64,000 nucleotides of DNA, taken from contig JAIEMV010000002.1 of the NCBI GenBank assembly GCA_019751875.1, forward strand, positions 434,001-498,000, in the 5' to 3' direction. Each line of letters begins with the position of its first letter. The first letter of the stretch is position 1. A program made the translations under genes and the position numbers. The notes below the pieces were generated by a model, which ran no database searches, was not told the origin of the DNA, and saw nothing but the letters and a program-made list of their open reading frames with translations. Positions 24,516 through 34,510 of this stretch are shown piece after piece. The DNA is from Hyphomicrobium sp. GTDB lineage: Bacteria; Pseudomonadota; Alphaproteobacteria; Rhizobiales; Hyphomicrobiaceae.

Positions 24516-27500
24516 ATGTTGCGCCGCTTGATCGAATTCTCCCTTACGCAGCGCGTCTTCATGCTGATCCTGGCGGGACTGGTCGCGGCGGTCGGGGGCT
24601 ATGCCTTTCGTACGCTCCCGATTGATGCGTTTCCGAATGTGTCCCCAGTGCAGGTGAAGCTGATCCTGAAAGCGTCGGGGATGACGCCCGAGGAGGTCGA
24701 AACGCGGGTCATTATTCCTTTGGAACTGGAACTGCTGGGCATCCCGCGTCAGACGATTCTGCGCTCCGCAGCCAAGTATGCGATCGCAGACATCACCCTG
24801 GACTTCGAGGACGGCACCGATATCTACTGGGCCCGGCAGCAGGTATCCGAGCGCCTTGCAGCGGTCCAGGCTGATTTGCCGGCCAACGTGAGCGGCGGAC
24901 TGGCTCCGGTATCGACTCCCCTATCGGACGTCTTCATGTTCACAATCGAAGGCGGAAATTTGAGCCTCGAAGAGCGCCGCAGCCTGCTGGATTGGACGAT
25001 ACGCCCGGCCCTGCGCACAATACCCGGCGTGGCGGACGTGAATGCTCTCGGCGGCCTTGTGCGGACCTTCGAAGTGCTCCCCGATGGAGCCAAGCTTGCA
25101 GCGGCGGGGCTTGGCGTCACAGACCTCATTCGGTTGATCGAAGCGAACAACCGCAACGACGGCGCAGGGCGCGTTTCGGAGGGTGAAAAGGCGCTCGTGG
25201 TGCGCGCAGAGGGGGCAATCCAGACACCGGCCGACCTCGCCGAGATCGTACTCAAGACTGTCAACGGCCGCGTGTTGCGGCTCGGAGATGTCGCGACGGT
25301 TCAGATCGGAAGCCTGACGCGGTATGGCGCGGTGACACAGAACGGAACAGGTGAGGCGGTCCAGGGGCTTGTTCTCTCTCTGCGAGGCGCAGATGCCAGC
25401 CAACTGATTACTGCCATTCAGGCTCGGTTGGACGATCTCAAATCTGCACTTCCGGATGGTGTTCGCCTGGATGTCTTCTACGATCGCTCGCATCTCATAC
25501 AAGAGGCTGTCGGCACCGTAACGAAGGCACTTCTGGAGGCGACGGTTCTCGTCGTCGTACTTCTGCTCGCCTTTCTCGGCAGTCTGCGCGCCGCCGTCGT
25601 CGTGGCCGTGACCCTCCCGTTTGCGGCCCTGATCACGTTTGCAATGATGCATGCGTTCGGCATGTCGGCCAACCTCATGAGTCTCGGCGGCCTTGCCATT
25701 GCCATCGGCCTTATCGTGGATGCGGCTGTCGTCGTTGTCGAGAACACGGTCGAGCGGCTGCACGAAGGCAAACCGAAAGTTCCGACGCTGCACATCGTTT
25801 ATCGAGCAGCGAGTGAGGTCGCCACGCCAGTTGCATCCGGCATCGCCATCATCTGCCTTGTATTTCTTCCGTTGCTGTCGCTTCAGGGACTGGAAGGTAA
25901 GCTCTTCGGTCCAGTCGCGCTGACAATCATCTTTGCGCTCAGCGGTTCGCTCATTCTCTCGCTCACACTGATACCGGTGCTCTCTTCATTCACACTGAAA
26001 GAAGGTGCTCACAAAGAGCCCATACTCATGCGGCTCCTGACGTCCGCATATAAGCCCCTGCTCCTGGCGTGCCTTAAACGACCACTCCCGGTTTATCTGC
26101 TGGCAATGGGTGGCTTGGCTTCGATGGTCGCCGCATATAGCGCAATCGGCAAATCTTTCATGCCGACGATGGACGAAGGGTCCGTGATCATGCAGATCAC
26201 GAAGCTGCCATCGATCAACCTCGACGCGAGTATTGCGGGAGACCTACTGATTCAGAGGAGACTGAAGGAGAAGGTGCCGGAAATCGAACGTATCGTTGCG
26301 CGTGTCGGCTCAGATGAACTGGGCCTCGATCCAATGGGTCTCAACGAGACCGATGCCTTCCTCGTTCTCAAACCGAAGTCAGAATGGCGGGTTCCAGACA
26401 AGGAGTGGCTCGTCGAAGAACTTCGGAAAGCAATGAGTAGTCTTCCGGGCTACGAATTCGCATTTACCCAGCCGATCGAAATGCGTACGTCGGAGATGCT
26501 GACGGGAGCGCGCGGCGATCTAGCTATCAAGGTTTTCGGCCCCGACCTCAAGGTGCTGGCTGATCTCTCGGGGCAGATCCAAGCAGTACTTTCCGCAGTG
26601 AGAGGCGCGACCGAGGTCTCCACGGTCGCTAACGATACGGTCGATTATCTCCAGGTGGCCGTTGACCGGTTGGCGGTGGGACGGACCGGGCTCGATGCGG
26701 CTCGTGTACAGGACGAACTACGCGCGATGGTCGAAGGCGCGGATGCCGGGATCGTCCAGGAGCCGGGCCGGCGGACACAGGTCGTCATTCGCGGAAGCGA
26801 TGCCGTGCGCTCATCTCCGGAAGAATTTGAACGGATGCAGCTGGCCGCCGGCGATGGTGGACTGGTGCGCGTGACTGACGTGGCCAAGGTTGAGCGCACG
26901 GCAGGACCGGTGAAAATCGACCGGGAAAACGCCTCTCGCTTTGCCATGGTGCAGGCGTATGTGTCCGGCCGTGATCTGGTCGGTTACGTAGACGACGCGC
27001 AGAAGGCTGTGTTTGAGAAAGTAACTTTGCCAATCGGCTATCGGCTCGTTTGGGGCGGTGAATTCGAGAACCAGCGCCGGGCCGCTTCCCGGCTCGCGAT
27101 TGTAGTTCCCATTGCTATCGTTTCGATATTCGGCGTTCTTTTTGCAACGCTTCGCTCGGTACGCCAATCTCTTCTCATCCTCGCGAATGTTCCATTTGCA
27201 CTCGTCGGCGGAATCCTGACGCTTCTCGTATCTGGAGAGTACCTCTCCGTCCCAGCATCCGTTGGATTCATAGCGCTACTTGGAATAGCCGTATTAAACG
27301 GGCTGGTTCTGGTCACCTACTTCAACCAACTCATCGCCGAAGGCGCATCCATCGGTGACGCTGTCTTCGAAGGTTCTGTCCGGCGGCTGCGTCCGGTACT
27401 GATGACGGCCAGCATTGCCGCTCTCGGTCTCGTCCCGCTGCTCTTTGCGACCGGGCCCGGTTCCGAAATCCAGCGCCCACTGGCCATCGTCGTGATAGGG

Positions 27501-27677
27501 GGGCTCGTGACCTCAACAGCATTGACACTCATCCTATTGCCAATCCTCTATCGTCGGTTCGGCCTTAATGCAGAGGTCAGCTCGCCGCAAGAACAAGGGA
27601 GTTCGTCTTGGAATCCACTCTCTGCAAAATCACTCTCGTCCTCCCATCATCTGGAGCGGAGCGCGTCGCCGAACTGA
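24516..27677 (+). CDS. heavy-metal efflux RND permease (CusA/CzcA family)
   Basis: A 1053-residue inner-membrane pump of the HME-RND class with twelve helices and two large periplasmic loops. Diagnostic segments are DAFPNVSPVQV near residue 38, DFEDGTDIYWARQQVSERL near 92, and the proton-relay helix IAIGLIVDAAVVVVEN, closer to CusA than to CzcA, which has an extra aspartate. MPTMDEGSVIMQ lies in loop two. Such pumps export Cu+/Ag+ or Zn2+/Co2+/Cd2+; the helix favours a monovalent-type pump but the metal is not settled. Its 3' end overlaps the DUF3240 gene by 70 bases in another frame. Confidence 0.92.
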   Translation: MLRRLIEFSLTQRVFMLILAGLVAAVGGYAFRTLPIDAFPNVSPVQVKLILKASGMTPEEVETRVIIPLELELLGIPRQTILRSAAKYAIADITLDFEDGTDIYWARQQVSERLAAVQADLPANVSGGLAPVSTPLSDVFMFTIEGGNLSLEERRSLLDWTIRPALRTIPGVADVNALGGLVRTFEVLPDGAKLAAAGLGVTDLIRLIEANNRNDGAGRVSEGEKALVVRAEGAIQTPADLAEIVLKTVNGRVLRLGDVATVQIGSLTRYGAVTQNGTGEAVQGLVLSLRGADASQLITAIQARLDDLKSALPDGVRLDVFYDRSHLIQEAVGTVTKALLEATVLVVVLLLAFLGSLRAAVVVAVTLPFAALITFAMMHAFGMSANLMSLGGLAIAIGLIVDAAVVVVENTVERLHEGKPKVPTLHIVYRAASEVATPVASGIAIICLVFLPLLSLQGLEGKLFGPVALTIIFALSGSLILSLTLIPVLSSFTLKEGAHKEPILMRLLTSAYKPLLLACLKRPLPVYLLAMGGLASMVAAYSAIGKSFMPTMDEGSVIMQITKLPSINLDASIAGDLLIQRRLKEKVPEIERIVARVGSDELGLDPMGLNETDAFLVLKPKSEWRVPDKEWLVEELRKAMSSLPGYEFAFTQPIEMRTSEMLTGARGDLAIKVFGPDLKVLADLSGQIQAVLSAVRGATEVSTVANDTVDYLQVAVDRLAVGRTGLDAARVQDELRAMVEGADAGIVQEPGRRTQVVIRGSDAVRSSPEEFERMQLAAGDGGLVRVTDVAKVERTAGPVKIDRENASRFAMVQAYVSGRDLVGYVDDAQKAVFEKVTLPIGYRLVWGGEFENQRRAASRLAIVVPIAIVSIFGVLFATLRSVRQSLLILANVPFALVGGILTLLVSGEYLSVPASVGFIALLGIAVLNGLVLVTYFNQLIAEGASIGDAVFEGSVRRLRPVLMTASIAALGLVPLLFATGPGSEIQRPLAIVVIGGLVTSTALTLILLPILYRRFGLNAEVSSPQEQGSSSWNPLSAKSLSSSHHLERSASPN

Positions 27678-27943
27678 TGCTCGCGTCCGAGCCGCAGATC
27701 ACTGGCTTCACCACGTGGCAAGCCGAGGGACATGGAGAGAGCTTTGAGACTGCGAATAACTCAGAACGTGTCCGCGGCCGCGTCGTGCGGACTGTATTTG
27801 TGACAATTCTTGAGAAGCCGCGTGCCGAGAAGTTAATTGCGGAGCTCCGTGAACAGGCGCCGATTGCTCACATGATCTACTGGGTCGAGCCCGTTTCCCA
27901 GTTCGGGCGCATGACTAGCGTACAGTCTATACCCTCAGAATAA
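27608..27943 (+). CDS. DUF3240 (PII-like) protein
   Basis: A 111-residue cytoplasmic protein with the ferredoxin-like fold pattern of DUF3240, a family found directly behind CzcA-type pump genes. Features seen are a first strand CKITLVLPS, a middle HGESFETANNSERVRGRVVR segment and a last strand HMIYWVEPV. It begins with TTG at 27608 behind AAGGGAG, inside the end of the pump gene, so translation is probably coupled. The family resembles PII-like regulators and may sense a ligand to tune efflux; this is inference from fold and position. Confidence 0.75.
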   Translation: MESTLCKITLVLPSSGAERVAELMLASEPQITGFTTWQAEGHGESFETANNSERVRGRVVRTVFVTILEKPRAEKLIAELREQAPIAHMIYWVEPVSQFGRMTSVQSIPSE

Positions 27944-27954
27944 GGCCCTAGCGG

Positions 27955-28104
27955 ATGATGTTCACTATTCTCGTTGCAGTCGGGTTCGTTGTGGGCGTCC
28001 TTGCTGTCGCCGCGTGGGCAGCGCGTCTTCCAAACGAGGAGAGGTCATTTCTATCGAATTCTGAGCGGACAAAATCAAACGCCCGGGATGCAGACCCCCG
28101 ATAG
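27955..28104 (+). CDS. 49-residue single-helix membrane protein
   Basis: A short frame right after the DUF3240 gene (11 nt gap). One hydrophobic helix (residues 3-23, FTILVAVGFVVGVLAVAAWA) is followed by a polar tail (LPNEERSFLSNSERTKSNAR). The ribosome site is weak. Size, helix and operon position suggest a real small subunit or pump accessory like other one-helix RND partners, but there is no family match I can name. Confidence 0.42.
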   Translation: MMFTILVAVGFVVGVLAVAAWAARLPNEERSFLSNSERTKSNARDADPR

Positions 28105-28194
28105 AAGTCAATTACGTCCAGTTTTCAAAGAACGGTTCAGGGCCGGTTCTATCTGCAATCGTCTCACGTCCTCCAGCTCAGTAAGGACGCCCGC

Positions 28195-28899
28195 ATGACA
28201 TTGCCGTCAGCCCACGACAACGAACCCCACTTCATCACGCGGAGCGGTTGGCTACGGGCCGCAGTCCAGGGGGCGAACGATGGCATCGTATCCATCTCGT
28301 CTTTGCTCGTAGGAGTAGCATCGGCTGATCCGTCTCCACGTGCAGTGTTGATCGCGGGAGTGGCGGGTCTGACCGCAGGCGCAATGTCGATGGCCGCCGG
28401 GGAGTACGTGTCCGTCTCCTCGCAATCCGACATCGAACGTGCCGATATCGCAAGAGAAAGGCAGGCCTTGTCGGACGAGCCCGAGATGGAGCAGGCGGAG
28501 TTAGTCGCGATCTACCGGCACAGGGGACTATCAGCTGAGACGGCCAAGATCGTCGCGGATGAACTCACTCGCCACGATGCACTAGGATCCCATGTTCGTG
28601 ACGAACTGGGCTTGTCTGAAGTTCACGCTGCAAATCCGCTTCAGGCAGCTTTAGCGTCGGGCGCGACATTTTCCATTGCCGGTGCCGTGCCTCTCATCGC
28701 CGCGGCGGCATCACCAGCCAGCTACATAGTCCACATCGTTCTTATAGTCACAATTTTAGCTCTCGGTGGTCTGGGCGTCTTTGGAGCGAAGACCGGCGGC
28801 GCTCCGGTCGGTCACTCGCTGGCTCGAGTTGTAGGCTGGGGTGTCGTGGCGATGCTTGTCACCGCCGGAATAGGCAAGATTTTCGGTGTGAGCGTTTAA
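28195..28899 (+). CDS. VIT1/CCC1-family Fe2+/Mn2+ transporter
   Basis: A 234-residue membrane protein. VIT-family marks are GWLRAAVQGANDGIVSISSLLVGVA at the start (helix one with the Asp/Gly motif), GAMSMAAGEYVSVSSQSD (helix two, glutamate gate), a cytosolic metal-binding loop rich in glutamate (about 85-140) and three further helices. It moves Fe2+ or Mn2+ out of the cytoplasm. It follows the metal-efflux genes on the same strand with a 90-nt gap, so it may share their regulation and adds to a metal-defence cluster. Confidence 0.88.
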   Translation: MTLPSAHDNEPHFITRSGWLRAAVQGANDGIVSISSLLVGVASADPSPRAVLIAGVAGLTAGAMSMAAGEYVSVSSQSDIERADIARERQALSDEPEMEQAELVAIYRHRGLSAETAKIVADELTRHDALGSHVRDELGLSEVHAANPLQAALASGATFSIAGAVPLIAAAASPASYIVHIVLIVTILALGGLGVFGAKTGGAPVGHSLARVVGWGVVAMLVTAGIGKIFGVSV

Positions 28900-29580
28900 C
28901 TTAGAGGACTACCTCCGCAGCCCTTCTATGGGTTCGCCACTTCGCCCCGCCAGCCGCTTATAGCGCCAGTGGTCGAAATTGGCTTATGCCATGCATTGAT
29001 ATGAGTTCTGCTTCGCCATGATCAGCCAAAACCACGCCCGTTTTTCGCTAAGGGGCGCACGTGGGTCGAAAAGGGCGCAGAACTCCTCAAGAGTCGGCCG
29101 TTGCTGAAACTTGTTTTTTTTCTGCGATACGGAACTTCCGTCCCATTCTCCGACTCCTGTCAGCACTTCTTCTTGGTTCGGTCGGGAGCACGGCGTGATT
29201 GGCGTCCAGCGTCAGTGGGTGGGGCGTCGATAGCGTCAAGCTCAGTCCGGCATGCGGCTCAAAAGACGACACCAAAAATCAGCGACACTAAGGTGAGCAT
29301 CGCGGACCGATCTCAGCAAGTCCGGAATCCTCTCGACAGCGTGCATGATGTCGCGACAGACCGCTCTTCGCTCTGTTACCGATGTCGGTAACCAAGTGAC
29401 GAGCGCTCCCGAGTGCTGATCAATCGCTGGTGAAGGAAAACCGGACTTGTCGAGCGCGGCTGACAAAGCTCACTTTTACCCGGAGCGGACTCTGTGCAGG
29501 TGCGCAACAAGCATGTTGCCTCTAATGCCGGTGGACCTCCGAGACACTTTTGATTCCACCTCGTCGACAAAAGACAAACC
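28900..29580. other. intergenic stretch, no supported gene
   Basis: About 680 bases between the convergent VIT and DUF2490 genes. A 60-codon minus-strand frame at 28984-29166 with a GTG start (containing TLEEFCALFDPRAPL) is the most protein-like piece and may be a decayed remnant. No strong ribosome site, domain or repeat supports it. Confidence 0.5.
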
Positions 29581-30318
29581 TCAGAATTTAAATGTCGAGA
29601 TTAGCCAGGGAACGTGATCGTCGGTATTACCCGAAGCACGCCATGTGTAGACGTTCATATACCCGGCCTCGAATGTGAAGTTCTTGGTGATCTCGAAATT
29701 CAGCCCGGCAAAGTTGCGCCATTGTTCAATGCCACCATCCAGAGAACGTCCGTTGGCTTGCACGACATCATTCAACCGCCAGAACGCCTCCGTCCAGATA
29801 ACCCCCTGCACGCCGTCGACGATGGGATACATCAGACGAAGTTGTTCGCGCAGACGCCAGATTGTGTCGCCGCCAGCCTCAAACATGCGCTGTTCAAGCC
29901 GCGTGCGCCAGTTCAGGATGGGCTGGTCCTCGCCGCCGAAAAGACGGATGTTCACCTGCTCCCAAATGCGGTCCTCATCGGCAAAGTCGCCCTCGCCATC
30001 ATAGACGCGGAAATGAGCATAGCCTCCTGTGAAGGAGAGCCAGTCGTTCCACTTGTAAGTGACAGAAGGACGAACGATGAAAAAGGCAAAATACGAGACA
30101 TCCCCGTACCAGCGTTCCTGGATTTCCAGGTTCGTCGACCATTTGTCGTTGATCTTGTAATTGAAGTTCTGGGTATTCCAGAGTTGCGTATCGCCGTCGG
30201 CCTGCGCCGGCGTGGCCATCACATGCGCGAGTGCGAGCGCGGCAACAATCAACGGCAAAGTACCGCCCGTCTGCGCCGGCTTTTCCCATAGCGTAAGTTC
30301 GCGGGGCGATCTGGGCAT
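29581..30318 (-). CDS. DUF2490 outer-membrane beta-barrel protein
   Basis: A 245-residue exported protein. The signal peptide ends around ATPAQA (residue 40). The mature part starts with the DUF2490 opening DTQLWNTQNFNYKINDKW and runs as alternating aromatic beta strands to a terminal STFKF, the phenylalanine-ended signal for BAM insertion. The ATG at 30318 with GGAGG upstream gives a normal signal peptide; a longer frame adds 45 residues of no family character. Function of DUF2490 barrels is unknown. It lies alone, 420 nt downstream of the CysB-like gene on the same strand. Confidence 0.8.
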   Translation of the reverse strand: MPRSPRELTLWEKPAQTGGTLPLIVAALALAHVMATPAQADGDTQLWNTQNFNYKINDKWSTNLEIQERWYGDVSYFAFFIVRPSVTYKWNDWLSFTGGYAHFRVYDGEGDFADEDRIWEQVNIRLFGGEDQPILNWRTRLEQRMFEAGGDTIWRLREQLRLMYPIVDGVQGVIWTEAFWRLNDVVQANGRSLDGGIEQWRNFAGLNFEITKNFTFEAGYMNVYTWRASGNTDDHVPWLISTFKF

Positions 30319-30739
30319 GGTGAGGATGTCCCTCCAAGGGACGGGTTTCCGCCAAGTCATGGCTTCAGAATTGATGATTCGCGGAAGTTTCCCACGCTCG
30401 TCCGAGCGGTTGAACATCAACGCGGCAGACAGTTGTCCACTTTCCTCACTCATCAGTTTCCCCCCAAAAGCCCCGGCTGTGCTCAGTGCTACTGATCACG
30501 CCGCACAAGGGGAACGAAGAAGAACTGCTATGCTTTTCGATCTTTGGGCAGAGTGCGGGCCGGCCGATTGTCCAAGACATCTGAAGTCGAGGCGCGCGCC
30601 ACTTCGGCTCGAATTGAGGACGCCTAAAAGCGCGTTGTTCGCGCACAAAGCGCAGCGTATCCGCTCGGCGGGTGCGAGCGTTCCAGAAGGCTGTCTGGCC
30701 GCGGTTTGGACATGAACACGACGCGAGGAAAGCGCTGCT

Positions 30740-31681
30740 TTAGGCGCTGTCCTCCGGGCGAGCCGCGCTCGCTTCGTCTCTCACGACGCCCTCCGTGAGA
30801 CCGCCCGAGCACAACTCAATGAAGCGGTAAGAATAGGTTCGCAGGTAAGATCCGCGCCGCACCGCAATGCGGGACGTATTGGATGAAAAAAGCGAAGCGG
30901 CGTCGAGAAGTCTCAGTTGCGGATCGCGGTCGGCGCTGAATGCCATCGAAGCGATGATGCCGATACCAAGTTCCAACTCCACATAAGCTTTGATGACGTC
31001 GGCATCGAGTGCCGTCATCACGATGTCGGGAATGATCTCGGCTTTTTGAAACGCTTCGTCGATCCGGCCGCGTCCGGTAAATCCCATCTGATAGGTCACG
31101 ATCGGCCATTCCGCAATCGCCTCGAGTGTCAGCTTTTTCTGCGTTGCCAGAGGATGACTCTTCGGAACGATCACGCCATGGTGCCACGAGTACCATGGGA
31201 AAGTTGCCAGATCCGGTGCATCCTGCAACGCTTCCGTGGCAATTCCAATATCGGCGCGTCCGTCTCGCAGCATGGCGACAATCTCGGACGGCGACGCTTC
31301 ATGAAGCACCAGGCTGACCTTGGGGAACTCCCTCTTGAAGTCTGTCACGATCCGCGGCAGGGCATAGCGAGCCTGCGTGTGGGTCGTCGCTACGGTAAGC
31401 TGACCACGGTCCTTGTTCGAGAACTGCTCCCCAAGTTTCTTGATGTTGTGCGAATCAAGCAAGATGCGTTCGACGATGCCAATAAGTTCCTGGCCCGGCG
31501 CCGTCAGCCCAAGGAGGCGCTTGCCCTTGCGGATGAAGAGCTCGACGCCGAGCTCATCCTCCAGGTCCTTGATGTGCTTCGACACACCCGATTGGCTGGT
31601 GTGCAGCGCATTCGCGACCTCGGTAAGATTAAACTTTCGGCGGACCGTCTCGCGGATGATGCGCAATTGCTGGAAGTTCAC
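30740..31681 (-). CDS. cysB: CysB/Cbl-like LysR-type regulator
   Basis: A 313-residue regulator. The N-terminal winged HTH (about 1-60) reads NFQQLRIIRETVRRKFNLTE with TSQSGVSKHIKDLEDELG, the CysB-type signature rather than the generic LysR one. The effector domain (about 90-300) has the sulfate/O-acetylserine-binding pattern (ATTHTQARYALP near 98, TYQMGFTGRGRID near 200). It should activate sulfur-assimilation genes under sulfur limitation. It is the last gene of the cysTWA operon, 11 nt after cysA. This linkage of regulator and transporter suggests direct local control. Confidence 0.9.
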   Translation of the reverse strand: MNFQQLRIIRETVRRKFNLTEVANALHTSQSGVSKHIKDLEDELGVELFIRKGKRLLGLTAPGQELIGIVERILLDSHNIKKLGEQFSNKDRGQLTVATTHTQARYALPRIVTDFKREFPKVSLVLHEASPSEIVAMLRDGRADIGIATEALQDAPDLATFPWYSWHHGVIVPKSHPLATQKKLTLEAIAEWPIVTYQMGFTGRGRIDEAFQKAEIIPDIVMTALDADVIKAYVELELGIGIIASMAFSADRDPQLRLLDAASLFSSNTSRIAVRRGSYLRTYSYRFIELCSGGLTEGVVRDEASAARPEDSA

Positions 31682-31692
31682 GTTCTTTGTCC

Positions 31693-32772
31693 TCAGGCTT
31701 GGTCGCGAAACAGGCTGAGACGCCGGCTTTTCAGTCGCACCCGCTGGCCGTTTGCAAGAGCAAGTCGCGAAAGATCTTCCGAACCTATCTCGACCTCAAA
31801 GTAATCCTTCGCGCCCCCGCGCTCGGGCCCGTTGGCAACAAGCTCCACCCGAGAGGTGCCGCCGCTTGTGAGAACGCGATTGATGCGCGCGGCGACGCCG
31901 GCCGTCTCTTGCGTATCGGCGACAATTTCCGTGTCATGGGGGCGCGCGTAGCCCACGACAGGCTCGCCTTCCGCGAAGTTACATTGGAAGTGAGGCAGAA
32001 GATCATCGCCGACGCGCAAGAAGGCGCCCTCGATCTTGCCTCGAAACGTATTCACGTTCCCGATGAAAGAGTACGCGAAGGACGTCGCCGGTTCCTGGTA
32101 AATCTGGTGTGGCGTCCCGACCTGTTCGATCCGGCCTTTGTTCATGAGAACGATGCGGTCGGCCACCTCAAGAGCCTCTTCCTGATCGTGAGTAACAAAG
32201 ACAGACGAAATATGCAGCTCGTCATGTAGGCGACGCAGCCAGCGCCGCAGTTCCTTCCTCACCTTGGCATCGAGCGCTCCGAACGGTTCGTCCAGAAGAA
32301 GAACTTGGGGTTCCACAGCTAGTGCCCGTGCCAGCGCGATGCGTTGGCGTTGGCCACCCGAAAGTTGCGCGGGAGACCGGTCTTTCAGCCAGCCGAGTTG
32401 CACCAGATCCAGGAGTTTATGGACACGTCGGTGGATCTCGGCCTCAGTAGGACGCTCCCTGCGCGGCTTCACACGCAGACCGAAGGCGATGTTCTCAAAC
32501 ACCGACATGTGCCGGAAGAGGGCATAGTGCTGGAACACGAATCCGACCTGTCGCTCGCGGACATGCTTGCCCGTCGCGTCCTGACCATCGATCAGAATGC
32601 GGCCCGCATCGGCCGACTCTAGGCCTGCAACGATGCGCAGAAGTGTAGTCTTGCCGCAACCCGACGGGCCGAGGAGCGCCACGAGTTCGCCGCGCGGGAG
32701 AGCGAGAGATACATCATCGAGGGCGCGGAACGTCCCAAACGATTTGACGACGTGCTCTATTGCAATGCTCAT
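31693..32772 (-). CDS. cysA: sulfate/thiosulfate ABC transporter ATPase
   Basis: A 359-residue ABC ATPase. Walker A is GPSGCGKTT near residue 36, the signature [15 protein letters not shown] near 136, Walker [13 protein letters not shown] near 157, and the H-loop [10 protein letters not shown] near 193. The C-terminal 110 residues form the TOBE/regulatory domain of the CysA branch. It powers sulfate and thiosulfate import. The start overlaps the cysW stop as ATGA, so translation is coupled. Identification as CysA rests on the neighbouring CysT, CysW and sulfate-binding protein genes. Confidence 0.94.
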   Translation of the reverse strand: MSIAIEHVVKSFGTFRALDDVSLALPRGELVALLGPSGCGKTTLLRIVAGLESADAGRILIDGQDATGKHVRERQVGFVFQHYALFRHMSVFENIAFGLRVKPRRERPTEAEIHRRVHKLLDLVQLGWLKDRSPAQLSGGQRQRIALARALAVEPQVLLLDEPFGALDAKVRKELRRWLRRLHDELHISSVFVTHDQEEALEVADRIVLMNKGRIEQVGTPHQIYQEPATSFAYSFIGNVNTFRGKIEGAFLRVGDDLLPHFQCNFAEGEPVVGYARPHDTEIVADTQETAGVAARINRVLTSGGTSRVELVANGPERGGAKDYFEVEIGSEDLSRLALANGQRVRLKSRRLSLFRDQA

Positions 32773-33668
32773 CCTTCGCTATCCTTCGCGACATTCCGCG
32801 CCGCCTGCCACTCAACGTACGCCTTCAAAGCCAAAGTGACGAGTGCCAGCAGCGCCAACAGCGATGCGACGGCGAAGGCGGCCGCGAACTGGTACTCGTT
32901 GTAAAGAATCTCGACGTGCAGTGGCATCGTGTTGGTCTCGCCGCGAATATGGCCGGAGACGACCGACACGGCTCCGAATTCACCCATCGCCCGGGCGTTA
33001 CACAGAATGACGCCGTAGAGCAGGGCCCACTTCACATTCGGCAAGGTGACGCGCCAGAACGTCTGCCAACCCGATGCCCCGAGGATGATGGCGGCCTCCT
33101 CTTCTTCGCGACCTTGGGATTGCATAAGGGGGATAAGTTCGCGCGCAACAAACGGAAACGTGACGAAGATCGTCGCCAGAACAATGCCGGGAACAGCAAA
33201 AATAATGTCTATGTCGTAGGCCTGCAGCCAGCTTCCGAACCACCCATGAGCCCCGAAGATCAGAACATAGACAAGGCCGGCGACGACAGGTGACACTGAG
33301 AACGGCAGATCGATGAGGGTGATCAGGAATTGCCTGCCTCGGAATTCGAAGCGCGCGATCGCCCAGGCCGCCGAAATGCCGAATACCAGGTTAAGCGGAA
33401 CGGCAATGGCCGCGGCGAGTAGTGTCAACCTGATCGCCGATACCGCGTCCGGATCGGCGAGTGCCGCGATGTAAGTGTCCCAGCCCTTTCGAAAGGCCTC
33501 TGCGAAAACCAGGACCAGCGGAAGGAAGATGAAGACGGCAAAAAAGGCGAGGCTGACCGCCAGAACAGCCGTCTTCACGAGTCCGCTGTCCCGTGTTGCC
33601 AGTCGGCCTTCGAAGCGATTCAGCGAAGACGACAGATGTGCCGCTAGCTGCGAAGTGGCGCCCGACAT
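32769..33668 (-). CDS. cysW: sulfate ABC transporter permease CysW
   Basis: A 299-residue permease with six helices and the EAA loop ([20 protein letters not shown], about residue 190) that contacts the ATPase. The long charged N-terminus before helix one and motifs such as [20 protein letters not shown] mark CysW. It pairs with CysT to form the channel. Its start shares one base with the cysT stop (TGATG), and its end overlaps cysA by 4 bases, consistent with tight operon coupling. Confidence 0.93.
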   Translation of the reverse strand: MSGATSQLAAHLSSSLNRFEGRLATRDSGLVKTAVLAVSLAFFAVFIFLPLVLVFAEAFRKGWDTYIAALADPDAVSAIRLTLLAAAIAVPLNLVFGISAAWAIARFEFRGRQFLITLIDLPFSVSPVVAGLVYVLIFGAHGWFGSWLQAYDIDIIFAVPGIVLATIFVTFPFVARELIPLMQSQGREEEEAAIILGASGWQTFWRVTLPNVKWALLYGVILCNARAMGEFGAVSVVSGHIRGETNTMPLHVEILYNEYQFAAAFAVASLLALLALVTLALKAYVEWQAARNVAKDSEG

Positions 33669-34498
33669 CAGATCGCCCTGGGCGTACTGCGGGCGACCCA
33701 GCCTTGCAGAAGATTAATGACGAGGAGAAGAACGAAGGAGATGACCAGCATGACCGATGCGATGGCGGTCGCTCCCTGATAGTCGAATTCCTCCAGCCGG
33801 GTAATGATCATGAGAGGCGTGATCTCCGACACGAATGGAATGTTGCCGGCGATGAAGATCACCGAACCGTATTCGCCGACCCCGCGGGCAAAGGCGAGGG
33901 CAAAGCCGGTCAGCAGAGCTGGCAAGAGTGCAGGAAAGACCACCCTGCGTACCGTTTGCCACCGCGTCGCGCCAAGCGAGGCAGCTGCTTCCTCAAACCC
34001 CGCATCGAAGTCCTCGAGGATAGGCTGAACCGTTCGTACGACGAACGGCAGGCCTATGAAGATGAGGGCCACGAGCACGCCATACGGTCCGAACGCGATT
34101 TTGATGCCGAGTGGCTCCAGGATCTGCCCAATCCACCCGTTCGGGGCGTAGAGCGCTGTCAGGGCGATTCCGGCCACGGCTGTCGGAAGCGCAAATGGTA
34201 GATCGATAAGCGCATCGACGATCTTCTTTCCTGGAAACGAATAGCGCACGATGGCCCAGGTCAGGAGCAGGCCGAATACGACATTGATCGAAGCAGCCAG
34301 CAGCGACATGCCGAAAGACAATTTGTAAGTGGCGACGACGCGCTCACTGGCGACGACCGACCAGAACCGCTCGAAATCCATCGCGGCTGCCTTGACGAAG
34401 ACAGCCGATAGCGGAATGAGAACGATCAGCGAGAGGTAGGCCAGAGTGTAGCCAAGTGAAAGCCCAAAGCCGGGCAGCACCCTGTTGGCGCCGGACAT
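33668..34498 (-). CDS. cysT: sulfate ABC transporter permease CysT (CysU)
   Basis: A 276-residue permease with six helices. The EAA motif is FEEAAASLGATRWQTVRRVV near residue 188, and ARGVGEYGSVIFIAGNIPF near 225 is the CysT signature. It forms the membrane channel with CysW. It is the first large gene of the cysTWA-cysB operon; a 30-codon frame ends 12 nt upstream. The sulfate-binding protein gene is 1.3 kb upstream, separated by a serine hydrolase gene. Confidence 0.93.
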   Translation of the reverse strand: MSGANRVLPGFGLSLGYTLAYLSLIVLIPLSAVFVKAAAMDFERFWSVVASERVVATYKLSFGMSLLAASINVVFGLLLTWAIVRYSFPGKKIVDALIDLPFALPTAVAGIALTALYAPNGWIGQILEPLGIKIAFGPYGVLVALIFIGLPFVVRTVQPILEDFDAGFEEAAASLGATRWQTVRRVVFPALLPALLTGFALAFARGVGEYGSVIFIAGNIPFVSEITPLMIITRLEEFDYQGATAIASVMLVISFVLLLVINLLQGWVARSTPRAI

Positions 34499-34510
34499 CA
34501 GATGCTCCCA

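Noticed and set aside
24921-25793. Minus-strand frame of 290 codons inside the RND pump
   Set aside because: Antisense to conserved pump motifs; histidine/arginine-rich composition is that of a shadow.
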